Below, piece after piece: positions 1-8,068 of a stretch of DNA of 10,997 nucleotides. This DNA is from Monoraphidium neglectum. Lineage: Eukaryota; Chlorophyta; Chlorophyceae; Sphaeropleales; Selenastraceae. Below the pieces are notes generated by a model, which saw only the letters and a program-made list of their open reading frames with translations, was not told the DNA's origin and searched no databases. The stretch's first letter is position 1; each line of letters begins with the position of its first letter. The stretch lies in NCBI RefSeq assembly GCF_000611645.1, contig NW_014013111.1:9545-20541 (forward strand), read 5' to 3'. Made by a program: the position numbers and the translations under genes.

Positions 1-28
1 CACGCACACACACACACACACACGCACA
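1..28. repeat. CA/GT microsatellite in biotin synthase intron 3
   Basis: Nearly pure (CA)n with two CG interruptions. It reads as (GU)n in the sense of the biotin synthase transcript. It partners the second tract at 119-153, from which it is separated by the exon remnant. Confidence 0.85.
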
Positions 29-41
29 ACCCCTCAACATC

Positions 42-83
42 CTAGAACTCCTCCAGGCCCATAAGCTTCTGCACCTTGAGGCC
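42..83 (-). pseudogene. Decayed copy of the 3' end of biotin synthase exon 3
   Basis: On the minus strand 83-45 reads [13 protein letters not shown] and then a TAG stop at 44-42. The true exon end at 222-178 reads [15 protein letters not shown]. By hand, 48-83 and 187-222 match at 29 of 36 bases, with a constant offset of 139 bp. Both copies have a CA/GT microsatellite just to their left. This looks like a tandem duplication of an exon end plus intron sequence inside the gene. It is not the real next exon, which should encode the conserved GSTRFCMGAAW region. Confidence 0.6.
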
Positions 84-118
84 CCCTACATAACACACAT
101 ACAACCCCTCCCACATCC

Positions 119-153
119 ACACACACACACACACACACACGCGCGCGCACACA
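119..153. repeat. CA/GT microsatellite with a CG core in biotin synthase intron 3
   Basis: Eleven CA units, then GCGCGCGC, then CACACAC. In the transcript sense this is a GU-rich tract that begins about 25 nt after the exon 3 donor. Its position relative to the exon matches that of the tract at 1-28 relative to the exon remnant, which supports a tandem duplication. Confidence 0.85.
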
Positions 154-177
154 CCAGCAAGAAAAAGGCACCCCCAC

Positions 178-1220
178 CTCGTACACCTCCTCCAGTCCCA
201 TCAGCTTCTCAGCCTTCAGTCCAGTGTCCTCAGACCAATGGCTGGACTGGCTGCAGTAGTTGCAGTTCTCGGGGCAGCCGCCGGTCTTGATGCTGAGCAG
301 GGTGCAGCGCTGGACCTGGGGGGTTGGAGGGGGGGGGCGGGAGGCGGTGGAGGGGTCACTGGGGGTTGTGAGTGTGTGTTGAGGGGGTTTGTGAGGGTGT
401 GTTGAGGGGGTTTGTGAGAGGGTAGAAGGCTGCGAGGTTGAGGGGCTGTGTTGGCAATTCGAGGTTTCATTGTGGTTGCTTTGGGAGGGCTGGTCCCTGC
501 GCAGCTGCACGGCAGCTGCCCCTGGAGGCTCGGGCCGCAGGGAAAGGGCGCGCCCCCCTCGCAGGGGCCGTGGGCGGGGCGACGGCTGGCGCACGGGGGC
601 TGGGGCAGAGGCGAACTGCAGGGCTTGGCTTAATGAGGACGGGCGCGCCCCTGATCGCCACTCCTGCAGGGCCGGGTGCGCAGGCGGCCGGCCGCCAGGA
701 CCGCTGTGCTTCCGGGCGTGCACTGCCTTTGCGGGGCGCTTTGGGGACGGGGCGGTATTCGCATCGTGCCCGCTGCGTACCATTGCCGGATCGTTGTACA
801 TCCGGTGGACGGTCGCGGCCTTGAACACCAGGTCCAGCAGCGGCGTGTTGTACACCTCGCTCACCTCTTCGCGCCTGCGGTTGGCATGCAAACGGCCCGG
901 CGGGCGGCACGCCGCAGGTGTTTGGGCGGCGAGCGGCTGTTTCGGTTTGCGCCATGACAGCCAATGGGCGGTCCTGCGGCATGTTCTTGCCATTGCATGT
1001 TGCAGGAAATTGCCACTCACGTCCAGTCAGTGCGTATAGCGCCCAGCTCCCGGGTCCAGCGGGGCACCCCGTCGTGCTGGTGCTCTGCCTCCGAGGGCTG
1101 GGGCTGGGGCTGAGCCTGGGCAGCCACGCTGGAGCCCGTGACCGATCGACTGAGTCTCAAGAGGGCGGGAAGACCTCCTGAAGCCCCGCTGGCCGCCGTG
1201 TGCAGCAGCCTAAGTGCCAT
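178..1220 (-). CDS. BIO2: Biotin synthase, 5' part (exons 1-3; gene continues off the left edge)
   Basis: Biotin synthase is a radical-SAM enzyme that inserts sulfur into dethiobiotin, the last step of biotin synthesis; in plants it is mitochondrial. I join exons 1220-1021, 874-781 and 315-178; the donors are GTGAGT, GTACGC and GTGGGG, and the acceptors are CGCAG and CCCAG. The joined frame gives 144 residues. Residues 1-35 are Arg/Ser/Ala-rich with almost no acids, like a mitochondrial presequence. Then come [30 protein letters not shown] (67-97) and [17 protein letters not shown], with the radical-SAM cysteines C112, C116 and C119. The phase-2 junction rebuilding DWT|REEV and the phase-0 junction rebuilding [17 protein letters not shown] match the plant and bacterial family. 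The start (AAAAATGGC) is the first ATG in frame with the presequence. The rest of the barrel lies outside the window. The alternative start at 1020 reads through an intron and gives no presequence. Family assignment is very sure; exon edges are fairly sure. Confidence 0.9.
365..419. repeat. 22-bp minisatellite in biotin synthase intron 2
   Basis: About 2.4 copies of a 22-bp unit containing GTTGAGGGGG followed by TTTGTGAG (first GTTGAGGGGG at 379-388, second at 401-410). It lies inside the 465-bp intron 316-780. No function is evident. Confidence 0.75.
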
Positions 1221-1760
1221 TTTTGGCAGGTGCTGCTATATACTGCACGTCCTGCGGCTGTAATGGACGAGGTGTAGTGTTTACAAGGGACTCCAATAAG
1301 CCAATGCAGGACGAACACTACTAGGTGACGAGGCGGGGCACCCGGTGCTTTTGCAAACCCCGTGATCGAAGTGTAGACAGGCTTCGACGGCTAATACCAG
1401 CACACGCCTGATACATTGGATTTTATCAATCAGCAAGCGCTCGGTGCAGCTGTAACGCTCATCGTAGAGATCTAGGCAGATCGGCAACAAATTGACAGCC
1501 TCACATGTCCATCTGATAATTCTTCGGATTCACTTCCCGTCAATACTCGTCTATCTATCGGGAGGGCCGCCTCTTTCGCCAAAGTTGACGGCTGAGTCGT
1601 GCTGTGCGCTCCACAGGGACCTTCCATTCAGCACCCACTACTTGTATAGAGCGATTAATCCAGCAAAAGCATCCGTTCAGAGACCAGCAGGCGGTTTGAC
1701 ACCGGCGCGAAGCGTGTGTGTGGAAAGCGCATCGCCACACGGCAAGCTTCAGCGGCGGCG
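1221..1760. promoter_or_regulatory. Intergenic region between divergent genes, presumed bidirectional promoter
   Basis: This 540-bp stretch separates the start codons of the biotin synthase gene (minus) and the hydroxylase gene (plus), so both promoters and 5' leaders should lie here. It is visibly less GC-rich than the genes beside it, especially 1280-1680. A TATAGA at 1643-1648 lies about 115 bp upstream of the plus-strand ATG and is a weak TATA candidate. A TATATA at 1237-1242 is too close to the minus-strand ATG to place its start site. Short open frames here (for example 1281-1490 minus) match no family I recognise. The promoter role is inferred from geometry. Confidence 0.5.
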
Positions 1761-4033
1761 ATGGCCGCCGCGGCGCTGCAGGCGCTGCTGCGGATGCCGC
1801 TCTGGGGCGGCGGCTTCCTGCCCGCCTTTGTGCAGCTCGTCACCTTCTACTACCTGCTGGGCCTCGTGCTGCACTGCGTGGTGCCGCGGCTGTTTGTGGT
1901 GCAAGGCATCCAAAAGGAGCCGCGAGGGGAGGGCGAACCGTTGAGAGACGCAATCGCGAGCATTGGTGAGACTCACGGTTTGCAGCCCAATCATGAGTCT
2001 TACGATTGGCTCATCCCAGCGCACCCTCGGCTCATCCCAGCGCAGCTCGCGGGAGGGGACATTGCTGGCCTGCGGCCGGCGCGGGCATGACTAAGCTGCT
2101 CGTCGTGCTGTGCGGTGCTGGCCGTCGGCTCGCCGCCGGCGTTTGACCGGTCAAACCTACCTCGCACGTCTCCTGCCGACGCCCCACCCCTTCCCAGGTC
2201 CCTTGGCCGTGAAGGCCTTTTATTGGGCCATCGTCGATCACATGTACGCGTCGGGCATTGGGCAGCTGTACAGCGGCCCCGTCACCGGCGCCCGTCACTG
2301 GGGTTACATCGCGCTGTGCATTTGCGTCATGGACTATTTGCATGACTCGTGGTTTTACTGGACGCACCGGCTGCTGCACTGGCGGCCGCTGTACCGATGG
2401 GTGCACTGGGAGCACCACAGGTGGGAGGGCGCCGCGCCAAGTCAGCATGTGGGGCGCCGCCCGCCGCCGATGCGGGCCAGCGCGTGCGGGGCTTGAAACT
2501 TGTGTCATTCGCTGCCCCTGCTGCACCCCAGTCGCACATCCGCTCCTTGTCCTTGCTTGCGCCAGGCCCACTGCGCCTTGAACCCCCTATCCACCCGTGC
2601 ACGCGCGTACATGCTCTTGCTGCACGCATGCACAAACTCTTGCATGCTTGCACTCACACACGTGCACCCGCACACAATTCAGGGTGCGCACGCCCTCCAC
2701 CCACCAACGCTCTCCACACGCACGATATGGGCCTGCATCAGCATCACAACAACACACGTGCAACTCCTACTCACAGCGACAAGACACACCCGCCTGTGCT
2801 TACGCCGACCACCGCCCGCCCGCCTGCCGGCTGCACCCCCTCCCCTTCCCCCAGATCTCGCGCTCCCAGCGCGTTCACCGGCTATGCCTTCCACGTGGCC
2901 GAGGCGCTGCTGGTCTTCGCCAACGAGCTGCTGCTGCCCCTGATGTTCCCCATCCACATGGGGCTGCACCGCATATACCACCTGCTGACAACCCTCATCC
3001 ACGAAGGTGGGGTTTGTCGCAGGGTTGAGCGCTTGCCCAGAACCCTGAGCCCTGATTCTGCAGCCCCCATCAGGGCGACTCTGCTGCATCTGAGTCCTGC
3101 ACCCAAATCTTCGCACAACCTGCCGATCGGCGGCTTCGCTAGCTACATCTGCGTTGTGGAGGTGCTTCTCAATCGGCCAAGTCGTTGCCGACACGGCGGC
3201 CCCACCTCGTGCCTGCCTGCGCAGCCCCTGCGGCGGCCCAGGTCCCGGCCCCTCGTCCTCTCCCAAATTTGATCCACTCGGCGTGTCCAGCGATCCCAGG
3301 CCCGATTGCGCGCCCCATCCCCCCAATGCCCGCAACCCCCGCAGCCGGCCACGCCGGGTACGAGCTGTCCCCCTTCATCCCCACGATTGAGGGCCTCGTG
3401 TCGGTGCTGGTGGCGGGGCCGCGGGGCTGGTGGGGCATGAACACTGTGCAGCACCATGACATGCACCACCGCTTCCCCTCGAGACATTTCAGGTGCGTGC
3501 ATGTTTGTGTGTCGTGTCTCTGTGTGTTTGTGTTCGTGCGTGGGGGGATGTGCAGACGCATTTGTGCGTGTGCGCACACGCACGCACACTTGCATGTGAT
3601 GTGTGTGTGTGAGAGAGAGAATGTGTGTGTGTGTGAGTGTGTGTATGTGTGTACACGCACGGCGCGCGCGCTGTCGCACGCCCTCAAAGCGTGTTGCATG
3701 CACGTGCATGCGCATTTGCGCGTGCACATCAGGGGTGTGGCAGTGCGCGAGCCTGTGATGCTGTATGGGACGGCCGCTGTTTATCCGGAAAAAAAATCCA
3801 CGCCATGCGCGTCCAGGCGTTGACCTCTAAAACGCACATATCCTGCGCCTCTCCGGGCTTTGACAAAATCAAAGTGCCGCCCCTTGCGCTCAAACTCCCC
3901 AGCTCACTCAAACCTCCAAACCTGCCCTCCGCCCACCCTCGCACACCCCAGTCTCTACTTCACCCACTGGGACCGCCTGTGCGGCACAATGCACCCCTGC
4001 TACGACGCCCAGCTGTTCCGCTACTTCAAATGA
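1761..4033 (+). CDS. Fatty acid hydroxylase/sterol desaturase superfamily membrane enzyme (five exons, complete)
   Basis: A non-heme di-iron enzyme of the family that holds sterol C5-desaturases, C4-methyl oxidases and sphingoid-base hydroxylases; it acts on lipids in the ER or a plastid membrane. I join exons 1761-1965, 2198-2420, 2855-3006, 3345-3492 and 3952-4033, all GT..AG, giving 810 bp and 269 residues. An N-terminal hydrophobic segment (about 19-48) is followed by histidine box 1 H125-RLL-H129 in FYWTHRLLH, box 2 H138-WE-H141-H142, a second hydrophobic stretch in YAFHVAEALLVFANELLLPL, H192 and H196 around IHEAGHAGYE, and box 3 H231-DM-H234-H235. The C-terminus LYFTHWDRLCGTMHP is the family's usual ending. 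The ATG at 1761 has a good context (GCGATGGCC); an in-frame ATG at 1716 would add 15 residues. The exact substrate cannot be told from the sequence. Introns 2 and 4 are rich in CA and TG repeats. Confidence 0.9.
2008..2044 (+). repeat. 16-bp direct repeat in hydroxylase intron 1
   Basis: GGCTCATCCCAGCGCA occurs exactly twice, at 2008-2023 and 2029-2044, with a 21-bp period. It lies within the 232-bp intron 1966-2197. It is probably a small tandem duplication. Confidence 0.8.
2141..2156. promoter_or_regulatory. 16-bp perfect palindrome with inverted W-box cores in intron 1
   Basis: GTTTGACCGGTCAAAC is its own reverse complement. It holds two head-to-head TTGACC cores, the sequence WRKY factors bind in plants (known from plants; no binding is shown here). 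It sits about 40 bp before the intron 1 acceptor. Chance is possible. Confidence 0.35.
2590..2790. repeat. CA-rich, low-complexity segment of hydroxylase intron 2
   Basis: Intron 2 (2421-2854) carries degenerate CA, CACG and CACAC runs in the sense strand across this span. It is complementary in composition to the TG-rich segment of intron 4, and the two flank exons 3 and 4. Confidence 0.7.
3493..3735. repeat. TG-rich microsatellite segment of hydroxylase intron 4
   Basis: Directly after the exon 4 donor (GTGCGTGC) the intron runs through TG, CGTG and CACG repeats, with the purest TG and GA runs at 3599-3654. At 3696-3711 there is a 16-bp perfect palindrome, GCATGCACGTGCATGC, with a CACGTG centre. 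Open frames read across this area are artefacts of the repeats. Confidence 0.75.
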
Positions 4034-4487
4034 TCTGCCCGGGGGCATTCTGCACAGAAGTTCCATTGTTACCCGAAGATCTGGGGTCTTGAAGATCTAA
4101 GGCCGCCTTGGCCACACTAGCCTGTCGCTCTGCACAGCAAGCTGCAGCGATCCAAGGGTTGAGCTCGGCCAGACCCCGCATATCTCTCTTCCTCGCGGCG
4201 CGCTTTCAAGCCAAAGCGGCTGCGGTTTGACAGCCGCGGCATCCCACCGGAGGCTGCGCCGCGCCGGGCCCGAAAGCCCGTGCACCGCAGCGGCGGCCGC
4301 GCCGCCACTGCAGGGCCCTGGTCGCCATGCAGCGCGTTGATGCTGGGTTGGCCCTGTCAGCGTCGCCCGCGCCGGTGCGCAGGCGCCCTGCCGGCGTGAT
4401 TTCTTGGTCCACGCGCCCCCTTTTTGTGAAGAGAGTGCACGTTTTTTGCGTCACAAATTGGTCGTTTGTTCGAGCAGGATGGGCTTT

Positions 4488-4492
4488 TTACA
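4488..4492 (-). terminator. Candidate polyadenylation signal for the minus-strand gene
   Basis: TTACA on the plus strand reads TGTAA, the usual green-algal polyadenylation signal, on the minus strand. It is the nearest TGTAA I found downstream of the stop at 5584 and implies a 3' untranslated region of about 1.1 kb. A five-base match is weak evidence. Confidence 0.25.
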
Positions 4493-4829
4493 AGCGCTGT
4501 ACAGGGGCAGACGCGGCGCTGCGGAAGCCGCGACCGCAAATCTCAAGGATCCCGCATGGTGCAGCTGCCCCGCAGGTGTACACGTGCCCGTATCTTCTCC
4601 TACACGCTGCATTCGTCGGCCGCTCTATTAGCGGCTTGCCCGTTTTGTGGCCATCTGAACGGGACGGTCCTTGTGACACACAAAGTAATTTCACACGTCG
4701 AAAGGGCTTCGCCGGGACCTGTGGCTATGAAAGGCATGTACAAAGCCGTGCGAGAGACTATCTGCCAGGCGGTCGCACGGCTCGGGCGCCGCCAAGGCCG
4801 GCAGGTGTTATGTGCACAGTCGGTTGTGG

Positions 4830-4847
4830 TGACGTCAGCTGACGTCA
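4830..4847. promoter_or_regulatory. 18-bp perfect palindrome: two TGACGTCA elements 2 bp apart
   Basis: TGACGTCAGCTGACGTCA is a perfect palindrome made of two full TGACGTCA sites (4830-4837 and 4840-4847). TGACGTCA is the classic CRE/C-box bound by bZIP dimers in animals, fungi and plants. A further TGACG half-site follows at 4863-4867. The location between two convergent genes is odd for a promoter element and may mark an unrecognised transcript or an antisense promoter. Confidence 0.5.
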
Positions 4848-5132
4848 TCAGCAGAGGGGCGATGACGCGGGGAGGAGATGAGAGGGGAAGGGACACGCAG
4901 GTGACACAGCAGTGGCCAGGAGATGGGCAGGATAGCTTTATGGCATGTCGCCATCTTTGTTATGTGCAGCCAACAAGCAAGTCTGCAGTGAGTGGTGCGG
5001 AAGGGCAGAGCCACAGAGTGAGGGTGCATTGCTTGGGGCCGACGCCATCCCACGCGCGAGCGGCGCTGGGCAGCGCGCATACGCCCTTTCCAAAAGCACG
5101 CAGCGCGCAACACATGTACAGAGCCTGTTGAT

Positions 5133-5137
5133 TGTAA
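5133..5137 (+). terminator. Candidate polyadenylation signal for the hydroxylase gene
   Basis: This is the first TGTAA downstream of the stop at 4033 on the plus strand, and it implies a 3' untranslated region of about 1.1 kb. TGTAA is the standard signal in chlorophyte nuclear genes. Evidence is limited to this short match. Confidence 0.3.
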
Positions 5138-5147
5138 GTGCGTCACA

Positions 5148-5169
5148 CTGTGTCATAGAGGTGACACAG
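5148..5169. promoter_or_regulatory. Inverted repeat of CTGTGTCA / TGACACAG with a 6-bp spacer
   Basis: The arms are CTGTGTCA at 5148-5155 and TGACACAG at 5162-5169, perfectly complementary across the spacer TAGAGG. A third copy of TGACACAG lies at 4902-4909. TGAC-core sites are bound by TALE homeodomain and bZIP factors, but which protein, if any, binds here is unknown. Confidence 0.4.
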
Positions 5170-5282
5170 CGCAGGAGTAGTGGGACCGATTACGTGTGGG
5201 ATAGAATCTCGGTCTGTGCAGTGAGCCTGAGCCGGTAAGTTCCCGGATATAACCTGTCTGGCCGATGCAGAAGCGCAGCACC

Positions 5283-5301
5283 CATACTGCGGTGCAGTAT
5301 G
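5283..5301. repeat. Perfect 8-bp-stem hairpin (CATACTGC-GGT-GCAGTATG)
   Basis: The arms at 5283-5290 and 5294-5301 are perfect complements around a 3-base loop. It could form a hairpin in either transcript's 3' region. It lies in the less GC-rich part of the convergent intergenic region. Confidence 0.5.
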
Positions 5302-5583
5302 TATGACAGCGCATCAGCGCAGTGCGGCCCCGCTGACCCCGCAGCAAGGAATGTACATCCGCGGGTCGCACGGTTCAAAACCTCGGAAGCCGCCGCTGCG
5401 GCCGCCGTCGCGGCCGCCGCCGCGGCTAATCAAAACTTGGGGCAAACATTGAAAGCTGCCGCTGTCGCCGCCAAAAAGTACCAAGCGGGGCGCGCTGCAG
5501 CCTGCCGCTCCTCGACGGCCTGTTAGCGCGCCGCCCAGGTCAACGATCTTGACCATCAGTCCCCACTTGGAGTGACGGCGCGT

Positions 5584-8008
5584 TCAGTCGCCGCCCTCCC
5601 ACAGCCGTCCGTCGGCCGCCTGACGCATCCACAGCTCCACTGCAGGCACGTCCCCCTGGGCGCAGGCGCGCCTGAGGTCTCGGTACTTAGTCAGCACTCG
5701 CAGCCTCCCGTTCCTACTAGAAGCGGATGCGGCGCTACCAGTAGCAGCGCCGGCACCTTGTTGCAGTCCCGCGGCCCGGAGCATGGCGCCGAGCGCGGCG
5801 CCCCAGCGCGCCGCGGGCAGCTTGATCGCGTCGGCGGCGTGGCGCGCCTCAGCCGCCGCCATCGCGGCGGCGCACGCGAGCGCGGCCTCGCCGTCGGCCA
5901 CAGGCGGGATGGGGACATTGCGCAGCGCCAGCCGCTGCAGCGGATTCGAGGCGGCTGGGGCCCGCAGTCTGGCACCAGCCGCCGGGGGCGTGGGAATAGG
6001 CGCAGGCGCCGTCGTCGGGGCCGACGGGGGCGCAAGGCCCTGGGCCGCCGGCGCACTCGCGGCGCGCGGCGCCGGGGATGGCGCGGCGGCGGCTTCTGGC
6101 GCGGGCGATGGCGCCTCTTGGAGGGCGTCGTCGCCGACATCAATTGATGCCCCGCCGCGCGCCTGCCGCCCGCCGGCCCCGCTTGCGGCGGCCGGCACTA
6201 GCAGCCCTGCGGGCGGCGCCGCCGCCGGCGCCGCTCCCGGCGCAGCGACTGCAGGCAGCTGCCCGTCGACGAGGGGTGCAGCTCCCGCCGCCGGCGCCAC
6301 CATCGCCGCCGCCGTCCCACCGGCGCTGCTTGGATCCCGGGGGCCCGCGGCTGCGTCTTTGCACCCAGACACGTCCGCCCCTGCGGCGTCGGCCAGGGCA
6401 ATGTCGCCGCCGCCACAAACGCGATCAGGCTGGCGGCCCACGCCACTCGGGCCCGTGCTGGTATCCGGCTCTGGCGGGTCGCAGCCCCTGTGGCCCTCGC
6501 CCCCGCCCACACCATGAGACCGCGCCTCGGGGCTGCCGACCGAGCCATGCCCCCACCTGTCTGCAGTGCTCTCGTCGCTGTGCCCCAGCGGCTGCACGCA
6601 ACCAAGCGTCGGGGTGCCGAACGCGAGCGGATCTGGGGAGGTCTGCTCGCCAGGCAGCCAGCGCTCCGGCCCAAAGCCACACCCACCCTCGCCGCGGCCG
6701 CTGCCCTCATCCCCGCCCTCGTAGCCGCCACACCTGCCGGCGCCGGCGCCGGCGCCGGCCGGGCTGCCCTCCTCGCCGTCGCTGCCTATGGCGGCGTCGA
6801 AGCAGCCGGGCGCGGCAGCCATCATCAGCTCTGCCAAACCCTCATCACCAATTGCTGTGGTCATGATCGCGTCGCCCTCCTCCCGACCCCGCTCATCTTC
6901 CCAATCCATTTCTTCCGCCGCCGTCGCGACCGCGGCTCCCGCTCCCCCTTGCCCTGGCGTGGCCGCAGCCGCCGCCGAGGGCGACGGCGGCGGCGCTGCT
7001 TGTGCCCCCGCTGCTGGTAGCACCCCCTCCAGCAAGCCTGCCCCCGGATTGACTGCAGGTGCCCTTAGCGCTGGCTCCTCGCCGGCTGCTGCACGTGCCT
7101 CAGCCGTCGCAGGCCGGCCTGAGTCCCTTCCGTTGTCCTCCACTGGCGGCGACGATGCGGCAGCTGCAAGCAAGACGGCAGCGACGGCGGCGCGTGTGGG
7201 TTGAGCGCTGTCTGCCTGTGCCGGCTCCTCTGCCGGAGCCTGCGCAAACGCCGAGGTCGCCGGCGCAGCAGCGGCGGCAGCGGCAGAAACGGCGGCACCG
7301 GCAGCGGCGCGGGCCCCGTCTCGCGCCCCCGAGGCCTGCTCCGGCGCCTGCACCAACTCTCCCGCGCCTGGCGTTGACGCAGGCGCAGCGCCGCCGAAGG
7401 TCGCGGCCTGCGCGCCGGCCGACCCATCCGCGGCCCCTGCTGCCGCTGCGATTCCGCCGTCCGCGGCCGCCGCCGGCGCCTTGGCCGCGCCTTCGGAGGC
7501 AGGCGCCGCCGCCGCCTCGCCCGCTGGGACGCTGCCCCCGGTCCCACCCGAACCTGCAAAAAACTCAACGGCCGTCGGGCCCGGCGCCGGTCCCGCTGCT
7601 GGCCCAGCCGGTGCAAGGGATGCAGCTGAGAAAGGCGTGTCAATCGGAGCCCCAGGCGCCGTTGCCGCCGTCGCTCCCGCCGCAGCGGGCGCCGCTGCCG
7701 CTGCCACTGCGGGTGCCCCTGCCGCTGCCGCTGCCGCTGCGGGCGCTGCCGTCGCAGCACCGTGCGGGCCTGCTGGTAGCGACGCCTCGGCCGACGCTGG
7801 CGCCTTCGTTGGCGTGCACGTCAGCGCCCCGGCAACCTCTGCGGCTCCCAGAATTTCAGGCCCCTGCACGAAGCTCCTCTCCGCCGCGAGCGCCGCCGCA
7901 GCGCTCGCCAGCACCTGCAAGGCGTCCGCCGCGCCGCTGGCCTCGGGCCCAGCCGGCGGTGTCGAGTCTGGCCATGCGCTGGCCGGCCGCTGTTGCCGCC
8001 GCCGCCGC

Positions 8009-8068
<60 letters not shown>

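Larger units (their letters stand above)
4034..5583. other. Intergenic region between convergent genes, no convincing gene
   Basis: The hydroxylase gene ends at 4033 and the minus-strand frame ends at 5584. No open frame here shows family motifs or the codon and composition bias of the neighbours. The longest (plus 4466-5131, 221 residues) has an unremarkable, unstructured composition. The region should contain both 3' untranslated regions. It holds several perfect short palindromes, listed separately, and a GC-rich alanine-coding patch around 5385-5425. Confidence 0.6.

Noticed and set aside
365..419. Possible CRISPR-like or satellite array
   Set aside because: Only about 2.4 copies of a 22-bp unit without spacers, inside an intron of a nuclear gene.
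34..1020. A 328-codon open minus frame covering the biotin synthase region
   Set aside because: It reads through introns 316-780 and 1020-875. Only the parts matching exons 2 and 3 resemble the family, and correct splicing gives a better N-terminus from 1220.
1237..1242. TATATA as a TATA box for biotin synthase
   Set aside because: It ends 17 bp before the ATG, so a start site 25-30 bp downstream would fall inside the coding sequence.
4466..5131. 221-codon plus frame in the convergent intergenic region
   Set aside because: No motif, no biased composition, and no introns or neighbours to support it. A TGTAA one base after its stop is more simply the hydroxylase polyadenylation signal. Worth checking against RNA only.
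5299..5526. 75-codon plus frame with an alanine run
   Set aside because: Alanines come from a GCC/GCG-rich patch; no family resemblance and no promoter evidence beyond the palindromes upstream.
7540..7575. VEFFAGSGG in the minus frame, like motif I of a cytosine DNA methyltransferase
   Set aside because: Isolated in Ala/Gly/Pro-rich sequence, with no PC, ENV or other methyltransferase motif anywhere in the frame.
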